62,700 nucleotides of DNA from Zobellia barbeyronii (GTDB lineage Bacteria > Bacteroidota > Bacteroidia > Flavobacteriales > Flavobacteriaceae), in assembly GCF_018603515.1 (NCBI RefSeq), contig NZ_JACATN010000009.1, forward strand, positions 1-62,700. The letters are read 5' to 3'. The notes beneath the pieces were generated by a model, which worked only from the letters and a program-made list of their open reading frames with translations, made no database searches and was not told the origin of the DNA. Shown here one piece after another: positions 1 to 9,180 of the stretch. The position numbers were made by a program, and so were the translations under genes. Each line of letters begins with the position of its first letter. Within the stretch, counting starts at the first letter, position 1.

Positions 1-336
1 GAGGAGGAGGTTATTGAAGAGGAAGTAGTTGAAGAAGAGGTAATCGAGGAAGAGGTTATTGAAGAGGAAGTAGTTGAAGAAGAGGTAATCGAGGAAGAGG
101 TTATTGAAGAAGAAATAATTGAGGAGGAGGTTATTGAAGAGGAAGTAGTTGAAGAAGAGGTAATCGAGGAAGAGGTTATTGAAGAGGAAGTAGTTGAAGA
201 AGAGGTAATCGAGGAAGAGGTTATTGAAGAAGAGGTTATTGAAGAAGAGGTAGTTGAAGAAGAGGTAATCGAGGAAGAGGTTATTGAAGAGGAGGTTATT
301 GAAGAGGAAGTTGTTGAAGAGGAGGTAGTTGAGGAA
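1..336 (+). repeat. 15-bp tandem repeat coding for acidic EEEV[I/V] pentapeptides, with 120-bp higher-order duplication
   Basis: About 22 in-frame copies of a 15-bp unit such as gaagaggaagtagtt. Bases 1-60 and 121-180 are identical, and 61-120 differs from 181-240 at only three positions (111, 113 and 115), so a ~120-bp block has been duplicated recently. The array continues beyond the left edge, so the copy number is a minimum. It encodes a long, strongly negative tract, probably rigid or extended, in front of the PKD domains. Confidence 0.95.
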
Positions 337-2541
337 GAAACTCCTGCGCCCTCTAATCCCGTTATTACACCAATTGGAATTCCAAATATGAATCCTATTG
401 CTTCAGCAGAAGCAACGCCATCTAAAGGGCAATCACCTCTTAGAGTTACTTTTACGGGAAGCAATTCTACGGATGACGTATCTATTGTTAGTTATAGGTG
501 GGATTTTGAAGATGGTAAAACCTCAAATGAAATAAACCCTGTCTTAACCTTGGATGAAGTTGGAAGTTATAATGCTAAGCTAACAGTAACAGATGAAAAA
601 GGCCTTTCCCATAGTGATATGGTAACAATTACTGTGGAATCTAAAGATAATATAGCCCCTGTGGCTAAACTAAGTGCAGACGTGAAAAGCGGGAATGCGC
701 CACTTGAAGTTAGTTTTAATGGAAGCAGTTCTACCGATGATACCGGTATCGTTAAATATTCATGGGATTTTAAGGATGGCGGTTCTTCCAATGAAACTAA
801 TCCTAGGCATACATTTGAAGAAGAAGGAAGCTATATAGCAGAACTTACTGTAGAAGATATAGCCGGGTTGACTCATAAAGACGTTGTCACTATAACGGTA
901 GAATCTACTGTAGATGAAACGCCAGTGGCTAAGGCCAGTGCATCTAAGATGTCTGGTGTTATTCCGTTGCAAATAGATTTTACGGCGGCTAACTCTACTG
1001 ATGACAAAGGTGTTGCTGGTTATGCATGGGATTTTAAGGATGGTAATTCATCAGATAAGGTAACAGCGTCTCATACTTTTGAATCTGCAGGGGACTATGT
1101 GGTACAACTTACAGTTACTGATAGTAAAGGTCAGACCAATAAAACTACTCTTAATATTAGTGCTCAGGCTCCCACAAATGATCCGCCTTCTGCAAAATTG
1201 ACAACCAATTTAGATAATGGAACGGCTCCGCTCACGGTAAACTTTACAAGTAACGGTTCTGCGGATGATAATGGTATTACTAAATACGCTTGGGACTTTA
1301 AGGATGGGTCTTTTTCTGACAAAGCAAATTCTGAGCACACATTTAATGAGCAAGGAACTTATGACGTTGAGCTTACAGTTGAAGATGCGGCAGGCCTTAG
1401 AGATACAAAAACAACCAGTGTTACTGTTTTAGCAAGACAGAACACAGCACCTGTTGCTAAGGCATCGGCAAGTCTACTTTCTGGTTATGCTCCTTTAAAA
1501 GTTGATTTTAACGGCAGCTCTTCTACAGACGATCTAGCCATAAGCAGTTACTATTGGGATTTTACAGAAGGTTCCTCATCAGAAGCAAATAACAGCCACA
1601 CGTTTAATAACCCTGGTGTATATAATGTAACCTTTACCGTAACGGATGATGAAGGTCTAACAAGTACGGACAATCTTACGGTAGAAGTAACACAAGAGCC
1701 AATTGGTAATATTGATTGTAGTGTCGGAGGAGGTAAGGCAAATGAGTCAGGTGAGAAAATTTGGTGTTGGAACAATGTCTCAATACCAGATTATTCTGGT
1801 CAAAATGGACCTCCTATTAGCAACAATGAGCTTAAAATAGATAGTGAATGTTATGAAAAACAGGTAACCCAAGAGGGTAGTCGTTTAAATTTTCGTGTAG
1901 ATCCAGTCAATCCAAAAACAGGCAGTTGGTGTTCTAGAGACTTTAATATGCGTGCGGAAATAAGCACATTGCCGTGGAAAATTAACCATCCAAAAGGTAC
2001 TGAAGAGTGGTTTGGTTGGGATTATAGTTTTGGTAATGACTATGTCATAGACAAGAATAACCAATGGCTGTTTTTTCAAGTACATCCAGGTATCACAGGA
2101 GAATCTCCGCAAATGGAGCTATTGGTAATTAAAGATGATCAGTCTATTGGTCATGATGCAGGAGAAATTTTTGTGATAAATGCAGCTAATGGTAAGGATT
2201 ACCATCCTACTGGTATTACCCCACGTGCAGGTCAAAAGTTGAAAATTGTAGTACACGCCATATGGGACGATGCTTCAAAAGGCCATCTTCAGGTTTGGAT
2301 TAATGGGAGTAAGGTTTATGATAAGCAGGTTGCTACGGTCTACTCTAAATATCCTTGGGGTGGAAATGCCAAATGGGGTATTTATAAATGGCCCTGGGCA
2401 AATGCAGAAGATGTACAAAAATCATTGGATGCTGGTGTGAATCATATAGAAACCTCTATGGGTACCTTAAGAATGATTACTAGAAAACCGGGAGACGCAA
2501 ATTACGGAACAGATGCCTATTCTTTAGTTGCTCCAGATTAA
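1..2541 (+). CDS. Partial secreted/surface polysaccharide lyase with acidic repeat and five PKD domains (5' end outside window)
   Basis: The reading frame is open from base 1 with no stop, so the ATG at 388 is internal and the gene begins left of the window. About 111 visible N-terminal residues are an acidic pentapeptide tract (EEEVI/EEEVV). A Pro-rich linker (TPAPSNP) follows, then five PKD domains, each with the VxYxWDFxDG-type core (roughly codons 130-560). The last ~280 residues resemble the heparin-lyase-I-like polysaccharide lyase family (Pfam Polysacc_lyase; jelly-roll fold): EEWFGWDYSF, WLFFQVHP, WINGSKVYDKQ, WGIYKWPWA. Cys pairs fit an exported protein. No T9SS C-terminal sorting domain is seen. 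Family knowledge: PKD domains are extracellular spacers or carbohydrate-binding modules, and the lyase fold cleaves uronate polymers by beta-elimination. The substrate is unknown. The neighbouring glycan cluster suggests trimming or anchoring of a self-made polymer (inference). Confidence 0.85.
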   Translation, partial: EEEVIEEEVVEEEVIEEEVIEEEVVEEEVIEEEVIEEEIIEEEVIEEEVVEEEVIEEEVIEEEVVEEEVIEEEVIEEEVIEEEVVEEEVIEEEVIEEEVIEEEVVEEEVVEEETPAPSNPVITPIGIPNMNPIASAEATPSKGQSPLRVTFTGSNSTDDVSIVSYRWDFEDGKTSNEINPVLTLDEVGSYNAKLTVTDEKGLSHSDMVTITVESKDNIAPVAKLSADVKSGNAPLEVSFNGSSSTDDTGIVKYSWDFKDGGSSNETNPRHTFEEEGSYIAELTVEDIAGLTHKDVVTITVESTVDETPVAKASASKMSGVIPLQIDFTAANSTDDKGVAGYAWDFKDGNSSDKVTASHTFESAGDYVVQLTVTDSKGQTNKTTLNISAQAPTNDPPSAKLTTNLDNGTAPLTVNFTSNGSADDNGITKYAWDFKDGSFSDKANSEHTFNEQGTYDVELTVEDAAGLRDTKTTSVTVLARQNTAPVAKASASLLSGYAPLKVDFNGSSSTDDLAISSYYWDFTEGSSSEANNSHTFNNPGVYNVTFTVTDDEGLTSTDNLTVEVTQEPIGNIDCSVGGGKANESGEKIWCWNNVSIPDYSGQNGPPISNNELKIDSECYEKQVTQEGSRLNFRVDPVNPKTGSWCSRDFNMRAEISTLPWKINHPKGTEEWFGWDYSFGNDYVIDKNNQWLFFQVHPGITGESPQMELLVIKDDQSIGHDAGEIFVINAANGKDYHPTGITPRAGQKLKIVVHAIWDDASKGHLQVWINGSKVYDKQVATVYSKYPWGGNAKWGIYKWPWANAEDVQKSLDAGVNHIETSMGTLRMITRKPGDANYGTDAYSLVAPD

Positions 2542-2657
2542 GTTTTATTGTAAATCTAAAGAATCATTTAAACTATTGTTTTTGTAAACTCGGATAAGGT
2601 GGTTAATTTAGCCACCCGTCCGGCATTCCTTACTATCGGTTATTGGGCAAATTTGTA

Positions 2658-3293
2658 ATGACTCGTTTTATGATTACATCAAAAAAGCAACTTTCTTTTT
2701 ATATAGCGGCGGACAGAATAATTTCAGGTTCTACACCCAAAAAAAGTATCAAAGAACGGTTACAGAATATAGTTAGCCCTAACGATATCTTAAAATACCT
2801 AAAAGCCATGCGTACGGTGGCCTATTGTGTTAATTCCAAGAAGAAAAAAACATTTTTATATTATTATAATCTAAGGGTATTTAATAAACTTGGTGCAAAG
2901 CTAGGTTTTAGTATAGGATATAATGTTTTCGGTTATGGTTTATTAATTCCGCATTATGGTACAATTGTGATCAACTCTGGTACTAGCGCAGGTAATTTCT
3001 GCGTATTGCATACTTCTACATGTATAGGTGGTTCGGGAAAGCGTATCGGCAATGGGTTATACTTGGCTTCAGGTGCTCAGATAATGGGAGGAAATGTTGA
3101 GTTGGGAAATAATGTTTCTATATCAGCTAGCTCTATGGTGAATAAGTCTTTTAAAGAGTCTAACATACTTTTGGCTGGATTGCCAGCTACTCTTAGGAAA
3201 GAGTCCTTGCCGTGGTATAAGAGAGACGGTGAAACTTACGAAACAAGGATAGAACGAATTAAAGAACTCAGAAAAGAATTGAATCTTAATTAA
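2658..3293 (+). CDS. Serine acetyltransferase-like hexapeptide acyltransferase
   Basis: 211-aa protein. The longest ORF begins at a TTG (2643), but the in-frame ATG at 2658 is the better start. The C-terminal half has left-handed beta-helix hexapeptide repeats (GTSAGNFCVLHTSTCIGG, GNGLYLASGAQIMGG, LGNNVSISASSMV) ending in AGLPATL, typical of CysE/capsular O-acetyltransferases. The N-terminal half is basic and unrecognised. Expected role: acetyl-CoA-dependent O-acetylation of a sugar or serine. It lies 116 bp after the lyase gene and converges with the glycan cluster, which favours a polysaccharide acetylation role. True serine acetyltransferase activity is less likely because no cysteine-synthesis genes are nearby. 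Confidence 0.7.
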   Translation: MTRFMITSKKQLSFYIAADRIISGSTPKKSIKERLQNIVSPNDILKYLKAMRTVAYCVNSKKKKTFLYYYNLRVFNKLGAKLGFSIGYNVFGYGLLIPHYGTIVINSGTSAGNFCVLHTSTCIGGSGKRIGNGLYLASGAQIMGGNVELGNNVSISASSMVNKSFKESNILLAGLPATLRKESLPWYKRDGETYETRIERIKELRKELNLN

Positions 3294-3327
3294 GGGTAAA
3301 TTGTTTTTAAGAGGTAAGATTATCTAC

Positions 3328-4626
3328 TTATACCGTTCCTTTTACTTCCTTATCGATTTTAATTGTCACGATGCGCGTGTATACATAGCCAAAGAAAAGT
3401 ATTAGTGCGGGAGCCATGATTAAAGAATGACGTGCCCTGGCATCTAGTAATATAATTCCTCCGGCATAGATTAGACTGAAAACCATTAGTGCTTGAATAG
3501 CATATGGAAATTGTTTTCGCGCTAAGAAAAACGGATATAAGCTCAATACCCATAGAAATAATAAGATTACATTAGGTAGCATAAAGCCATAAGTGTTGAG
3601 AGTTTGAGATCTATAGGAAAAAGGATAATGAAAGACAAATCTCCCTATATTCGCTATAGTATTTTTAAAATACTTTACAGGATGGTCTTTCATGTTTTGT
3701 ATGGCAGCCGCTTTAAAAGCACTGTCTCGTTCCATATGGCTCATAGATTCTAAAGACAAGTAAAACTCTCTATGATTTTTTGAGAGCTGACTTAAGTCAT
3801 CATAAACGTCCGAAGTAGGTACGTAACCTTTATCCTGGCCGTAGAGTACATCTTCTTTAGAAAACCAACTTCCAAATTCATTTTCAAATGGAGTGGATCT
3901 ATGATAGAGTATTTCCCCTCCTCCTGTGCCAACATAAAAGGCTTTTCCTGTGAGGGAATAAGTGTAAAAAAGATAGGGTGCAATTAGTATAAGCCCTCCA
4001 AGAAGTACTAAAAGAGATTTTTTAGATTCATTGTTCTTTTTCCAGATTAAAATAACCGCCAGAAATAGAAAGCTTACAAAGATAACTTGTAGGTATATTA
4101 TTTTGGTCAATACTAGAAAAGCTAAAAAAAATGAAGCTATAAAGACTTGCTTCCAGTTTATTTGTTCCTTTAAAAATAGTTTACAGAAGTGATAAGCCAT
4201 TCCGCAAAAGAGAAAATAGGCCAATGGTTCGGAATATAATAGAGGAACATAACGAATGATTGGGGGGTAAAGCCCTAACATGTATACAAGTAATATGCTG
4301 TATTTATTATTTGTAAATAAATCAATAGTTTTTTTGAAATAAACTATAGCAAAGAAAAGTAATAGCGCATTAAATAATTTAGGAAATATAAACGCAGTCT
4401 CTAAAGCCACAAATGGCGCAAGTACTAAGGGATATCCTGGGCCGTTTCTTAAATTTGGGTTTTCCGTATTTTCGTAAAAACCTTGCGTTAAATTTTGGGC
4501 ATAATGGAAGTGTCTGCTCTCATCACCAAAAAAATTATTTGATGAGAACAATAAAACAACCCCTATATAAAGAGCTAATAGAGGTAATAAAGAAATAAGG
4601 CTCTTAGGGAATGACAATTTTGACAT
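3328..4626 (-). CDS. Multipass membrane glycosyltransferase, GT-C/ArnT-like (GT39/GT83 type)
   Basis: 432 aa with about ten hydrophobic segments. The first periplasmic loop has the acidic FFGDE motif followed by HYAQ and RNGPGYP, the signature layout of lipid-phosphate-sugar-dependent GT-C enzymes. The family moves a sugar from a polyprenyl-phosphate donor to an acceptor on the outer face of the inner membrane. It is the last gene of the minus-strand glycan set and starts 12 bp after the GT2 stop, so the pair is probably translated together. The GT2 upstream resembles a dolichyl-phosphate-sugar synthase and could make its donor (inference). It ends facing the acetyltransferase gene. Confidence 0.7.
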   Translation of the reverse strand: MSKLSFPKSLISLLPLLALYIGVVLLFSSNNFFGDESRHFHYAQNLTQGFYENTENPNLRNGPGYPLVLAPFVALETAFIFPKLFNALLLFFAIVYFKKTIDLFTNNKYSILLVYMLGLYPPIIRYVPLLYSEPLAYFLFCGMAYHFCKLFLKEQINWKQVFIASFFLAFLVLTKIIYLQVIFVSFLFLAVILIWKKNNESKKSLLVLLGGLILIAPYLFYTYSLTGKAFYVGTGGGEILYHRSTPFENEFGSWFSKEDVLYGQDKGYVPTSDVYDDLSQLSKNHREFYLSLESMSHMERDSAFKAAAIQNMKDHPVKYFKNTIANIGRFVFHYPFSYRSQTLNTYGFMLPNVILLFLWVLSLYPFFLARKQFPYAIQALMVFSLIYAGGIILLDARARHSLIMAPALILFFGYVYTRIVTIKIDKEVKGTV

Positions 4627-4638
4627 GTAAACGCAGAA

Positions 4639-5730
4639 TTATTTTTGGTTTTTTAGAATTTGGGAATTAAGATGGAACAGTTCATCAAAATATCGTTTCT
4701 TCTGCAAAGATATAAAGCCTAAGCCAAGTAATTGAATAGATATTATCATAGTTGTGCCTCCAACAATAAAAGAATATGGTCTTTGCCTGAATACTTCTGA
4801 CACAGCGTAAGAAAAACGGTCTTCAAAACCATGAGCTAATTCTGCCGTCATTGGATAAACGTTATAAGTATTAATGAAAATCCATAAAATAATATAGAAA
4901 GATAGTATGAAAATTATTAACCCTAAAATCCAGAAAAACATATAAGGTCTGAACATAAAACTGTTTGCCAAACCGTTGAATATTCCCATTACAATGCGGA
5001 GGCTAGAAGTACGTGTATTGCCTAGTTTTTGTTGTTCTGACCAATCCAAATGAGCTGGTATTTCTACTACTCTTGCTCTTAGAATATATGCTTTTAGTAA
5101 AATCTCAGTATTGATGTCAAAGGTGCTTGATTTCGTGTTCAATGAGCGTATGAAGTCACCATGATAAGCCCTCACCATTCCTGTGAAAGTATAGATGTCA
5201 AGTCTTGATGCTTTTCGCATCATGAAATTTACTGTCTTACTTAATAGTAACCTTAAACGGGGAACTGCGGTATTTTTTCCACCTTTCATATAAGGTGATG
5301 CAATTACCATATCAGCCTCTGTAGTCTCAATTTCCGAAAGAAGTTCTCCAATATGATTTGGTGAATAGCTCAGGTCAATATCTAAGACAATAACATAGTC
5401 ACCTTTACTATGCTTAAAGCCTGTTCTCAAGGCAGTCCCTAGGTTTCTGTTTACAATGTGGTGGTAAGCTCGTAAGTTAGTTTTTGATTCTACTAAAGAA
5501 TCAGCAATTGATTTTGTGTTATCCGTACTACCATCGTTTATAATCAGGACTTCCCAGTTATATAAATTATTTAGCGTACTCAAATAATCATACAGAAGGG
5601 ATACATTTTTTTTGAGTATCGCTTCTTCATTAAATGCAGGTAAAATAATAGAAACAAGGGGTTTTTTTAAATCAATCTTGTCGGATAGGGTTGGCATATT
5701 GGTATTTTGTTTGGTAATAAGAAAATCCAT
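4639..5730 (-). CDS. Family 2 glycosyltransferase, DPM1-like, with C-terminal membrane segments
   Basis: 363 aa. GT-A fold motifs are clear: VSIILPAFNEE (about 29-39), INDGSTDNT, the DID metal motif in VLDIDLS, and a C-terminal region with two strong transmembrane stretches (FWILGLIIFILSFYIILWIF and a second near FIVGGTTMIISIQ). This layout matches polyprenyl-phosphate mannose/glucose synthases and GtrB-like enzymes. A likely role is making a polyprenyl-P-sugar for the GT-C-like protein 12 bp downstream. It is separated by 153 bp from the deacetylase, so a separate promoter is possible. Confidence 0.8.
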   Translation of the reverse strand: MDFLITKQNTNMPTLSDKIDLKKPLVSIILPAFNEEAILKKNVSLLYDYLSTLNNLYNWEVLIINDGSTDNTKSIADSLVESKTNLRAYHHIVNRNLGTALRTGFKHSKGDYVIVLDIDLSYSPNHIGELLSEIETTEADMVIASPYMKGGKNTAVPRLRLLLSKTVNFMMRKASRLDIYTFTGMVRAYHGDFIRSLNTKSSTFDINTEILLKAYILRARVVEIPAHLDWSEQQKLGNTRTSSLRIVMGIFNGLANSFMFRPYMFFWILGLIIFILSFYIILWIFINTYNVYPMTAELAHGFEDRFSYAVSEVFRQRPYSFIVGGTTMIISIQLLGLGFISLQKKRYFDELFHLNSQILKNQK

Positions 5731-5883
5731 ACAAACTTACATAATAGTATGTGGAGGTAATTTGCTTCGAAATTATGAAAAATTATGAGGGTACGTATGT
5801 AGACACCGACAAAGAGGAGTATCAAAACGTTAAATCACTGTGATTCTTCAAAAAAGGGAGAATAAAGTATAATTTTCTGTCGG

Positions 5884-6849
5884 TTAGTTTGGCACTTGCA
5901 CTGTTTTTAAGCCCTTCTTATAGATTATGGCATCTACGTGCCCGTTCATGTCGGTTAAGGTGAAATGTTTCCCTAGTTTCTTCATGACTTTTTTAAATAT
6001 GAACACTTTTCTTTCGCTTGTAACATTCATTCCTGGAAAAAAGGCCAAACTAGTAATCTGGTCTCCCCCAATTAAATCCAATGGATGTAACAAAAAGCTA
6101 GGTTCCGTCTTCGTTATTTTACATAAGAAAATTGCTATATTAAGATATAACATCATCAGATTAGATGAGATATTGCTAATGTAAATAAGGTAACTAAGGT
6201 GAAAAGGTATTCTAAATACAGGCATAGTTGTAACTGGTAATTCTAACAACTGCTGGTTTTTTTTCGTATTCCAGAAATATGGTTTTAATTTTTTAAATCC
6301 ATCGGAAAATTTACCAAAAATTTCTTTTCTATCTTCTTTTTCTTCTTTAGTTAGATTAGACGTACTGAAGTAGTATAATCTAGCTAATGGGCCTATTACA
6401 GTTGGCAATGTAGAAGCATCATATTTATAGCCTTTTTCGGCCAGTACCTCTAATAAAGTACCGCTCCAGCTAAAACCAGGCCCTCTAAATCCGCTAGGTG
6501 CTTTGCCGGTTACCTCGTGAATGATATCGTGGGCAGAATCAATTTCTGCTTTCATCTCATCCTTCGTATAAAGATGAAGCCATGTTTCATGTTTAAAAGA
6601 GTGGTTGGCAATATCATGCCCAGCATCTGCAATCTGTCTTAGATACTGACGATTTTTTTCAAATGCTGCATCTTGTCCAACAATGAAAAATGTAATTTTC
6701 AGGTCTAACTCTTCTAAAACTTGAAGCGCATGCGGTACAAAAATGTCTAGATAAGAAGGGTATTCTTCCCATCCTTCTTCACCGTGTATCTTCATATAAG
6801 ACCACTGGTTGTCCATATCTAGTGAAAGACTTAAATAGGGTTTACTCAT
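5884..6849 (-). CDS. Polysaccharide deacetylase (NodB/CE4 family)
   Basis: 321 aa from the ATG at 6849, which lies one base after the stop of the upstream oxidoreductase; the longer ORF to 6912 would overlap that gene by 62 bp without reason. The NodB fold is shown by LSLSLDMDNQWS (catalytic/metal Asp pair), ITFFIVG, NHSFKHETW (His-x-x-x-His metal motif) and GFRGPGFSWSG (Arg motif). CE4 enzymes remove N- or O-acetyl groups from glycans with a divalent metal. No signal peptide is visible, so it may act on cytoplasmic precursors or be unusual in export. The C-terminal ~130 residues lie outside the typical NodB core and include a hydrophobic stretch. Confidence 0.8.
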   Translation of the reverse strand: MSKPYLSLSLDMDNQWSYMKIHGEEGWEEYPSYLDIFVPHALQVLEELDLKITFFIVGQDAAFEKNRQYLRQIADAGHDIANHSFKHETWLHLYTKDEMKAEIDSAHDIIHEVTGKAPSGFRGPGFSWSGTLLEVLAEKGYKYDASTLPTVIGPLARLYYFSTSNLTKEEKEDRKEIFGKFSDGFKKLKPYFWNTKKNQQLLELPVTTMPVFRIPFHLSYLIYISNISSNLMMLYLNIAIFLCKITKTEPSFLLHPLDLIGGDQITSLAFFPGMNVTSERKVFIFKKVMKKLGKHFTLTDMNGHVDAIIYKKGLKTVQVPN

Positions 6850-6850
6850 A

Positions 6851-8176
6851 TTAGTTAGCCGTTGTGTTATTCTGTAAATCACCCTTAAAACCTTTAACAA
6901 ATTTTTCAACATGGGTAACGACCGAATTGTTATTTACGGACTCACTTACAAACTGAGAAGTATTAAGGACATAGAAATCTGGGTGAGGTGTGTTCACCTT
7001 TGGAACGATTTCAGAATAATTTAAAACTTGCATTGGTTGCACCTTAAATGCCCTGTGTACGTGAGATGATATCATATCTGCCTCATTAAAATCTGGATAA
7101 AGATATTTGACGCCTTTTAAAAAGGTTGCAGTTATTTCTTCATCAGATTTTGACCAAAGTTCATCATCTTGACTAATATATTTTGGAAAATATGTTACAT
7201 GCTGATTTGCGGTTTCCTCAAGGTCAACAAGTGAACTCATACCTATTACACCGGTAAATGGTGTGTCATTGTCACCTATGTTAAGTACATAGAAAGGAGT
7301 AAGAGTCTTTTTAGTAACTAAAATAAGACAGATAACTCCAAGGTAGTCAATAGGTTTGGTACTTTTTGAAATATCATATAACTGTGGCGCCGTTACTTTT
7401 TCCATAACATTCAGCGGCGAAGTAAAAATAACCTTGTCAAAATGTTCAGTAGCGCCGTTGTGGGTAATATTAATACCACCCTCTGGTGAAGGGGAAATGT
7501 GTTGTACCTCTGTATTGAGCATCACATCAGAACCAGATTGTTTTAAGTTTTGTTCCAGACGGTCAAAAATTGTCTTATAACCTCCGTTTACATAGGCCAT
7601 GTGTTCTTTTTGCGCCGCTGAGCTTCTAGCTTTGAACAACCGTTTAATGTAGGTCCAAATAAAAACTGCAGAAACTTTTTTATGGTTTTCACCTAATTTT
7701 GCTTGAAGCATTGGAGCCCAGAATTTCTCATAAGTTCTTTTACCACCAAGCTTAATAAGCCAATCAGTAACATGGATTTTTTCAAGAGACTTCCAGTCGT
7801 TAATTCTAGACCCTCTAAAAATGGTGTAGCCAAGTCTCATTTTGTCAACAAGTCCTAGAAGCGGGAACATTAGAAATTCTTTTGAACTACTGATGGAATG
7901 AAATCTTTTGTTTTCATAATACCCCGTAAGTGATCGACGCCATTGCAGCTGATCAGCAAGACCTATTTCATCAATAAAATCAATGAGGTCTGTATCTGTG
8001 GGGGTTATAACATGGTAAAATTTATCCCAAGTAAATGCTCCGTAATTGTGATAAGTAGATAAGCCACCGGGTAAGGAACCTTGTTCTAATACTTTAACGG
8101 TGGCGTTAGTGGTGGATGAAATTTTTTGAGCTAAAACTAGACCCATGAAACCTCCTCCGACTATGGCTATTTTCAT
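6851..8176 (-). CDS. FAD/NAD(P)-dependent amine-oxidase-type oxidoreductase
   Basis: 441 aa from the ATG at 8176 (KIAIVGGGFMG begins at residue 2); the longer ORF to 8215 runs into the epimerase gene. The dinucleotide-binding motif GGGFMG, an acidic residue after beta2 (VLEQG) and PGGLSTY fit the protoporphyrinogen-oxidase/UDP-galactopyranose-mutase-like superfamily. In polysaccharide clusters such proteins oxidise or rearrange nucleotide sugars or lipid-linked sugars; the exact substrate cannot be read. It starts 5 bp after the epimerase stop and ends 1 bp before the deacetylase start, so the three genes form a tight operon. Confidence 0.75.
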   Translation of the reverse strand: MKIAIVGGGFMGLVLAQKISSTTNATVKVLEQGSLPGGLSTYHNYGAFTWDKFYHVITPTDTDLIDFIDEIGLADQLQWRRSLTGYYENKRFHSISSSKEFLMFPLLGLVDKMRLGYTIFRGSRINDWKSLEKIHVTDWLIKLGGKRTYEKFWAPMLQAKLGENHKKVSAVFIWTYIKRLFKARSSAAQKEHMAYVNGGYKTIFDRLEQNLKQSGSDVMLNTEVQHISPSPEGGINITHNGATEHFDKVIFTSPLNVMEKVTAPQLYDISKSTKPIDYLGVICLILVTKKTLTPFYVLNIGDNDTPFTGVIGMSSLVDLEETANQHVTYFPKYISQDDELWSKSDEEITATFLKGVKYLYPDFNEADMISSHVHRAFKVQPMQVLNYSEIVPKVNTPHPDFYVLNTSQFVSESVNNNSVVTHVEKFVKGFKGDLQNNTTAN

Positions 8177-8181
8177 ATAAA

Positions 8182-9180
8182 TTATGCTTTTTGCAAAGAA
8201 ACTTTTTTCTGCCATTCAAAGGTAATTCGAAGGCCTTCTTTAAGAGAAGTTTGTGCTTTTATACCTAAAATACGTTCAGCTTTGGTATTATCAGGTACTC
8301 GTCTCATGACGTCTTGGTACTTTCTTCCAGCAGATATTTCGTTATAAGGAATAAGTTTAACTTCTGAAGTTGTTGGTTCGCCAGAGATTTCCTTAAGTAA
8401 AGTGGCAAGGTCAAGAATAGTAATTTCTTCATTTGCTCCAATATTAAAAACCTCACCGTTCGCTTCTGGCTTCATAGTTGCTGCGTAGATGCCCTCTATA
8501 GTGTCGTTTACGTAAGTAAAGGTTCTAGTTTGCTGCCCATCACCATGAATAGGAATTTCCTTATTATTCAAAATACAATCTATGAAAACAGATTGTGGGC
8601 CTCCCCACCATGAAAGATTTTGGTTTGGTCCATAAGAACCAAAGAATCTTAGGATAACAACAGGAAAATCATAATCTTCCATATAAGCCAAGGCTAAATG
8701 CTCATCAAAAAGTTTTGAAACAGCATAAGCCCAACGTGGTACTTTTGAATCTCCTATAAGGCAGTTGCCATCTTCCTTAAAAGGAATATCAGGACTCATG
8801 CCATATACATCAGATGTTGATGCGAGAACAAATTTACATTTGAGTTTTCGGGCAAGTTCAAGCATATTTTCGCTTCCCTTGGAGTTGATTTTTAAGGTAT
8901 CAACAGCATTGCCGTATCTTGGTATTTTAAAAGCAGCTAGATGAACTATAACGTCAAAGTCTTCATCTAGTCGGTCTATTAATGTGGTGTCTAGAACATC
9001 ACCTTCTATAAATTCAAAATTTTCGTGGTCAAGGCTATTTTTAATATTTTGAAGGGAGCCCATAGATAAATTATCTATCCCGACAACGCGGTGTCCTTCG
9101 TTCAAAGTTTTAACTAAAAAATTGGAGCCTAAGAATCCGGCTACTCCGGTAATGAGAATTTTCTTTTTCTCTATAATCAT
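8182..9180 (-). CDS. NAD-dependent nucleotide-sugar epimerase/dehydratase (extended SDR)
   Basis: 332 aa. Rossmann motif TGVAGFLGS at the N-terminus, ASTSDVYG around the catalytic Ser/Thr, and YAVSK as the Tyr-x-x-x-Lys pair. The FGSYGPNQN and HGDGQQTRTFTYV segments match UDP-glucose/UDP-glucuronate 4-epimerases and related WbpP/GalE proteins. It interconverts or modifies a UDP-sugar for glycan synthesis. First gene of the minus-strand set, divergent from araR across a 390-bp gap that must hold its promoter. The exact sugar is not determined. Confidence 0.85.
   Translation of the reverse strand: MIIEKKKILITGVAGFLGSNFLVKTLNEGHRVVGIDNLSMGSLQNIKNSLDHENFEFIEGDVLDTTLIDRLDEDFDVIVHLAAFKIPRYGNAVDTLKINSKGSENMLELARKLKCKFVLASTSDVYGMSPDIPFKEDGNCLIGDSKVPRWAYAVSKLFDEHLALAYMEDYDFPVVILRFFGSYGPNQNLSWWGGPQSVFIDCILNNKEIPIHGDGQQTRTFTYVNDTIEGIYAATMKPEANGEVFNIGANEEITILDLATLLKEISGEPTTSEVKLIPYNEISAGRKYQDVMRRVPDNTKAERILGIKAQTSLKEGLRITFEWQKKVSLQKA

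Noticed and set aside
1-336. Possible CRISPR or non-coding satellite
   Set aside because: Units are contiguous 15-bp multiples in an open frame with no spacers; it is a coding repeat.
388-390. Start codon of the PKD/lyase gene
   Set aside because: The frame is open upstream to base 1 and codes for an in-frame acidic repeat, so this ATG is internal.
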